Shown piece by piece: positions 60,254 to 64,000 of a stretch of 64,000 bases of DNA. How positions within the stretch are numbered: position 1 is the first letter of the stretch; every line of letters starts with the position of its first letter. The DNA comes from Anaerolineae bacterium. Its GTDB lineage: Bacteria; Chloroflexota; Anaerolineae; Anaerolineales; Villigracilaceae. The stretch lies in NCBI GenBank assembly GCA_017303655.1, contig JAFLCE010000002.1, positions 1-64,000 on the forward strand, read 5' to 3'. The position numbers and the translations under genes are program-made. A model generated the notes under the pieces. It did not search any database, was not told the DNA's origin, and saw only the letters and a list, made by a program, of their open reading frames with translations.

Positions 60254-61951
60254 TCATCCGTTCATGAACCAATCTGCCCCATAAAGATTAACAGCAATAC
60301 TGAGCAACACAGCAAGGATAAAATGCCAGGGGATCTTGCGATTGCTAAACCCAAGTGCAAACATGGTGATCAATGGTAACAACATATCCAAAATATAACG
60401 ATACCCAAACTGGTGCGCCCCCGTGTTATGGTACATGCTGAGCAAGCCAATATTGAATAAGACCGCTGTCCACGCCCCAATCACCCACCAGTCTTTCGGA
60501 TAACGTCGGAAGAGATAAAACAGCGCAGGCGTGGTCAAAAAGATGCTCATCCCTGTGGTAGAGGGTTCAATGGGCCAGCGGTTCTGCGGGTTCCACCAGG
60601 GCATTTCAAAAAGCATGACCTGAAGATTTCTGGAAATAAAATGCGGATGGAACATTCCCCACGTTTGTACATTTGCAACGATATCTGAACCGGCATTGAC
60701 GGTGGTATAACCGAAATCCAGAAAATCATCGAACCGCAGATAGTTATAGGTCAGTAGCGCGCCGACAGCCACAACCACAGGGACTGCCGTTTTCAAACTC
60801 CACAAAAAAGCGTCTCGCCAACTGACTTGCCCATGTTTTTCTTTTAGCAACTGCATGGCAATCGCAAAAAGAAAAGGCCAGGTCATCAGCCCATTGGGGC
60901 GGGCTGTCATGGCGAGCCCGATACAAATCCCAACCCACCACGGAGACCAAGCCCGCAGAGCAACGTACACAGCCAACGCTAGGAAGAGAACCGTGAGTAT
61001 CTGGCTGACGTACCAGCCCCTGCCGCTGATCCCCACCCAAAGATGAGGTGTACCGAAAAGAAACAAGACAATCAGAACAAATATCCCGGTAGTAGAAAGT
61101 TGGATCCACTTGCGGGTATTGAGTTCCTTCAAGATCGCATAAACGATGACCCCATTCAAGGCGCTAAAAAAAATGGAGAAATAACTGGCATTGATGTTTT
61201 CCGCCCCAATCCAATATGCCAATGGAACCATCAAAACACCAGCCAGGGGCGGCATGGGGACATACCAATTGCCCTGATACAAGGTGAGGTCATGTGTGTA
61301 AGGCGGGTTGGGAATGTAGAGACGCCCTTGAATGATTTGCCCGGCTAGTAAATCCCAAAAGGCATATTTACCTTTATTCACCCAGCCGATCAGGGCTGCA
61401 AAATGAGCATACAGAAAAAATACCGCTACAAAAATAACAGCCGCAACCATGAGTCGCTCTACAAGAGTGACGGTTTTCTTTTCACGGAGCAAATCGGCAT
61501 AGCGGCTTCGAAGATATACGATCAAAACCAGGCACAACAAAAACAACCAGAGGAATAAGCTGTCTAGTTGTTCTCGCATAGACCGCAAGAATTTGAACAA
61601 GCCCAGCATGGGAGGGAGCATGGCAACCCATGTTGTTATCGCTACAAGAGCGGTGAGATAAAGCAGGGACAATCCCCAGGGAACCCAGGTCTGCGCTTTG
61701 CCTTCCACCCAGGTTTGTAAAGAGGCGAGCTTTAACGTTCGCAGGATCAATGCGGTTAGATTAACCGTCCAAAAGAAAACGAACACCCCACCAAGGATAA
61801 ACCGTCGCAAGGACAATCCAAACAAGAACTGATTCTCCGCCTCGGAGCGCGGTGCAAGGAACTCGAACAATAGAAAAGCACCCACAACAACCAAAACACT
61901 AAGTGCCAAATTGAAAAACCGATAGGGAGGATCGAACATTGTTTTTTTCAT
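60254..61951 (-). CDS. Polytopic membrane protein, GT-C-like
   Basis: This 565-residue protein has about 13 helices. A hydrophilic segment between helices (ERLMVAAVIF region, then the loop PNPPYTHDLTLYQGNWYVPMPP) is on the outer face. There is no clear DE pair in the first loop, which makes the GT-C link weaker than for the others. The C-terminus has HNTGAHQFGYRYILDMLLP, a segment seen in such dolichyl-phosphate-mannose-like transferases. It precedes the oxidoreductase gene by 22 bases. Confidence 0.55.
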   Translation of the reverse strand: MKKTMFDPPYRFFNLALSVLVVVGAFLLFEFLAPRSEAENQFLFGLSLRRFILGGVFVFFWTVNLTALILRTLKLASLQTWVEGKAQTWVPWGLSLLYLTALVAITTWVAMLPPMLGLFKFLRSMREQLDSLFLWLFLLCLVLIVYLRSRYADLLREKKTVTLVERLMVAAVIFVAVFFLYAHFAALIGWVNKGKYAFWDLLAGQIIQGRLYIPNPPYTHDLTLYQGNWYVPMPPLAGVLMVPLAYWIGAENINASYFSIFFSALNGVIVYAILKELNTRKWIQLSTTGIFVLIVLFLFGTPHLWVGISGRGWYVSQILTVLFLALAVYVALRAWSPWWVGICIGLAMTARPNGLMTWPFLFAIAMQLLKEKHGQVSWRDAFLWSLKTAVPVVVAVGALLTYNYLRFDDFLDFGYTTVNAGSDIVANVQTWGMFHPHFISRNLQVMLFEMPWWNPQNRWPIEPSTTGMSIFLTTPALFYLFRRYPKDWWVIGAWTAVLFNIGLLSMYHNTGAHQFGYRYILDMLLPLITMFALGFSNRKIPWHFILAVLLSIAVNLYGADWFMNG

Positions 61952-61972
61952 AAATGCATTAAAACGTTCATA

Positions 61973-63001
61973 CTACCAATTTAAGTCTTTCTCGTATCCC
62001 CATGTGACCAGCATATCACCGGCAACTTCTTTGAACAAGGCTTTATCTTTTTCAGTGAAGAGTCTGCGCCAATTCCCGGCTTGACCCTTCGGGAGGAAGG
62101 ATGCGATGCCTTCATTACGTTTTGCCTGCCATTCTTCATCCGGGTTGGAAGACATTTCAGCCAGCAATTGTTTCTCCAGTGATTTGTTCACTTTCTTCAC
62201 GCCGAGGAATTTCCACAAGCGTGATAGTTCAGTGAAAGGTTGAGCAAGCATATCTTCATAACGCAATGAGATGTAGTTCCCAGCATACAAACGCTTGCTT
62301 TCAGAGTCGATCTCGTGCAGGTCATCTACCCAGCGTTTGGCAATATTACGAATGGATGCCTCATTAAAGATCGAGCGGCGACCGTCACTGAATGGAGCCG
62401 AATCAGCTTTGAGGTCCGCCATGATGCGCTTATCTTCTGTGGTGAGGAACTTCGACTCTTCCACAAAATTACGGAAGCGTTCCGAGGTCAATACATCACG
62501 TCCATCACGGACGATGTAAATAAGTTTGGCATCAGGATATAGAAGATGCGTATCGCGCACGATCTGTCCATGGATCGTGGATGACGGGCTTTTATCACCG
62601 ACGATGTGTTTGCCTTCGCGGGCGGCATCGCGCTCCATGATGAAGTCGGCAGCGGCACGCAAAACGAGCGGAGAAAGGTCTCGCCCATGATTCCATCTAT
62701 TCGATTTGCGCGTCAGCCACTCTTCGGCTTCGGGCGTATCCACCAATGACTTGAGCATGGGCTTGCGCGTAAAGAAATGTGCCTGATAATTGCAATGGAC
62801 TTCGTCATGCAAGCGCAGAAGGCGCATCAATAAGGTCGTGCCCGAGCGAGCATGACCCATGATAAAAAATTTTTCGCGGGGAAAGAATTGTTTGATCTCT
62901 GCCAGTTCTTCGGTGGTGATGGCAGGAATGGGGGTTCGAGCTTTCTTTTTGGGTTCGCCCTTAAGTAGAATGCGGGCAGCAGATTTAATCCGAGAAAACA
63001 T
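61973..63001 (-). CDS. Sulfotransferase family protein
   Basis: The 342-residue protein has the 5'-phosphosulfate loop FFIMGHARSGTTLLMRLLRLH at about residue 48, the 3'-phosphate site YIVRDGRDVLTSERFRNF, and the C-terminal motif WRRLFTEKDKALFKEVAGD, then GYEKDLNW. It is longer than the other four and has an N-terminal basic extension. I chose the ATG at 63001, with GGAAAAG upstream; the longer frame overlaps the transporter gene. It follows that gene by 2 bases. Confidence 0.92.
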   Translation of the reverse strand: MFSRIKSAARILLKGEPKKKARTPIPAITTEELAEIKQFFPREKFFIMGHARSGTTLLMRLLRLHDEVHCNYQAHFFTRKPMLKSLVDTPEAEEWLTRKSNRWNHGRDLSPLVLRAAADFIMERDAAREGKHIVGDKSPSSTIHGQIVRDTHLLYPDAKLIYIVRDGRDVLTSERFRNFVEESKFLTTEDKRIMADLKADSAPFSDGRRSIFNEASIRNIAKRWVDDLHEIDSESKRLYAGNYISLRYEDMLAQPFTELSRLWKFLGVKKVNKSLEKQLLAEMSSNPDEEWQAKRNEGIASFLPKGQAGNWRRLFTEKDKALFKEVAGDMLVTWGYEKDLNW

Positions 63002-63003
63002 AT

Positions 63004-63450
63004 TTATCTTTTCCAATTCAGCATCACAAGCCCAGCCAGGCAAACGACCACCCCGGCGATATTGATCCACGAAATTTTATCTTTGAAAACAAAGACTGCC
63101 ACTGGCACAAGGATAAGCGCCGCCAACACAGTCACCAGCACTGCAGCAATGCCAAGATTCCAACCGGCGCGATACATCAACAGATATCCAAATTCGATTC
63201 CCATCACCGCTACCGCCAGCCCAACACTCGCCCAATTCAGTTGTTTTAGTTCTGCTACAACATTTGAGGTAGGAAAGAAAAAGAAGGTAAAAAGGGTTGC
63301 CACAAAAGCAACCCCATACGTTACCAAAAGCGAAACGGTAAAGTTCACATTGGCAGGTGTGCTCTTTGCTACAAAATGATAAAGTGCACTGGAACAGATC
63401 GCCAGCGTGATCGAGAAATAAAAAAGGAACATGGAACCAGCTTTGCTCAT
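63004..63450 (-). CDS. Half-size EamA/SMR-like membrane transporter
   Basis: The 148-residue protein has four to five helices and the EamA ending FVFKDKISWINIAGVVVCLAGLVML. It lacks the second repeat of normal ten-helix EamA proteins, so it should act as a dimer. Similar half-size proteins (ArnE/ArnF) flip undecaprenyl-phosphate sugars, which would suit the GT-C enzymes here; this is inference. The sulfotransferase gene starts 2 bases after its stop. Confidence 0.7.
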   Translation of the reverse strand: MSKAGSMFLFYFSITLAICSSALYHFVAKSTPANVNFTVSLLVTYGVAFVATLFTFFFFPTSNVVAELKQLNWASVGLAVAVMGIEFGYLLMYRAGWNLGIAAVLVTVLAALILVPVAVFVFKDKISWINIAGVVVCLAGLVMLNWKR

Positions 63451-63457
63451 TGATCCG

Positions 63458-64000
63458 TTATCTAAAATCTACAGATTCTTTTGTGACCTTAACCTTGTAA
63501 ATAATGGATGCATCTGTGATGCACATGACCTTGTCGCCCGATCGGGCAACAGATTCTTCCTCGCCAGTGATCCAGGCATAGCCCCAATAACAGCCCGCCA
63601 CAACATTAGCGCTTAACACATCGCCTCTGCCGACCGAGAACGAATAGGTATAACATTCGCCTTTATCGTTGGGGTTCAGCATGCCAAACGCCAGGTTGGC
63701 ACTACCCAAGGCTTCATTGTAAAACTCAACCTTCACCAAAGTCCCTTTCGGCTCAGCGACAGGGATCTGGTTACATTCAGGAGTAGCAGTCGCCGCAACC
63801 ACCGCCACAGGAGCCGGTTGCGTGGGCAGCAATTCGAGTACAGGCGCAAGGGTTGCAGTGGGCTGCGGAGTAAAAGTCGGCGGAACAGGTGTGGCAGATG
63901 GCATAGCAGCCGCGGTCTGCGTAATGATCACCCATGCCTCGGCAACAGCAGTCGCAGCCAGATCTTCCGAGCTGACCTCAGGGGTAGCTTCCGCGCCGCC
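63458..64000 (-). CDS. Secreted protein with Thr/Pro linker, 5' end outside window
   Basis: The frame stays open to the window edge, so the N-terminus is missing; about 180 residues are visible. The first part (AEATPEVSSEDLAATAVAEAW) and the Thr/Pro-rich linker are like those of the lipoproteins elsewhere in the window, so a lipoprotein signal is expected beyond the edge. The C-terminal 110 residues form a beta domain with Cys (PECNQIP, then KGECYTYSF, then AGCYWGYAW and MCITDAS) that I do not recognise. The stop lies 8 bases before the transporter start. Confidence 0.65.
   Translation of the reverse strand, partial: GGAEATPEVSSEDLAATAVAEAWVIITQTAAAMPSATPVPPTFTPQPTATLAPVLELLPTQPAPVAVVAATATPECNQIPVAEPKGTLVKVEFYNEALGSANLAFGMLNPNDKGECYTYSFSVGRGDVLSANVVAGCYWGYAWITGEEESVARSGDKVMCITDASIIYKVKVTKESVDFR

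Noticed and set aside
1-64000. tRNA, rRNA, insertion sequence or prophage genes
   Set aside because: I looked for cloverleaf-like ends, conserved rRNA segments, transposase motifs and phage genes and saw none.

Overview
The window looks like part of a chromosome from an Anaerolineae-type member of the Chloroflexota. This is an inference from gene style: many secreted lipoproteins with Thr/Pro-rich linkers, a run of five lipoproteins with NBR1-type Ig-like domains, many GT-C membrane proteins, and abundant small palindromic repeats. No rRNA, tRNA, CRISPR array, transposase or prophage gene was seen. Both ends cut genes: an NTF2-like protein on the left and a secreted lipoprotein-like protein on the right.

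Positions 1-20500 are mostly housekeeping and envelope genes. Two TPR membrane proteins and a multidomain lipoprotein lie on the minus strand. On the plus strand follow trmD, an MFS transporter, and a complete BMP-type (nucleoside-like) ABC importer with two binding lipoproteins, one ATPase and two permeases. Then come the five NBR1-Ig lipoproteins, epoxyqueuosine reductase (queG) and an XTP/dITP pyrophosphatase.

Positions 20500-63500 are mainly one long minus-strand surface-glycan region. It encodes a Wzz-like chain-length protein, an O-antigen-ligase/polymerase-like protein, three GT2 glycosyltransferases, a capsule-type transferase-like protein and a DUF115/sialyltransferase-like protein. 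It also holds eight large GT-C-type membrane proteins, five sulfotransferases and a fused ATP sulfurylase/APS kinase that makes PAPS. Nonulosonate (sialic-acid-like) genes are present too: neuB, a neuA fused to a HAD phosphatase, a second CMP-sugar transferase-like protein and a YhcH/NanQ-type protein. Sugar-modifying dehydrogenases and a half-size EamA transporter complete the set. Together these suggest a sulfated glycan carrying nonulosonic-acid residues. A sensor kinase, an alpha/beta hydrolase, an orphan HExxH protein, an acyltransferase and an amidohydrolase are interleaved.

The most unusual feature is the repeat content. At least seven palindromic repeat families sit between genes of the glycan region. 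Two different families are inserted in frame inside three GT-C genes, each time at about residue 165-200 in the same inter-helix loop. Other repeats supply the start region of genes, or the likely signal-peptide N-region of a BMP lipoprotein. A perfect inverted repeat over the -35 region of the PAPS-synthase gene is a candidate operator.
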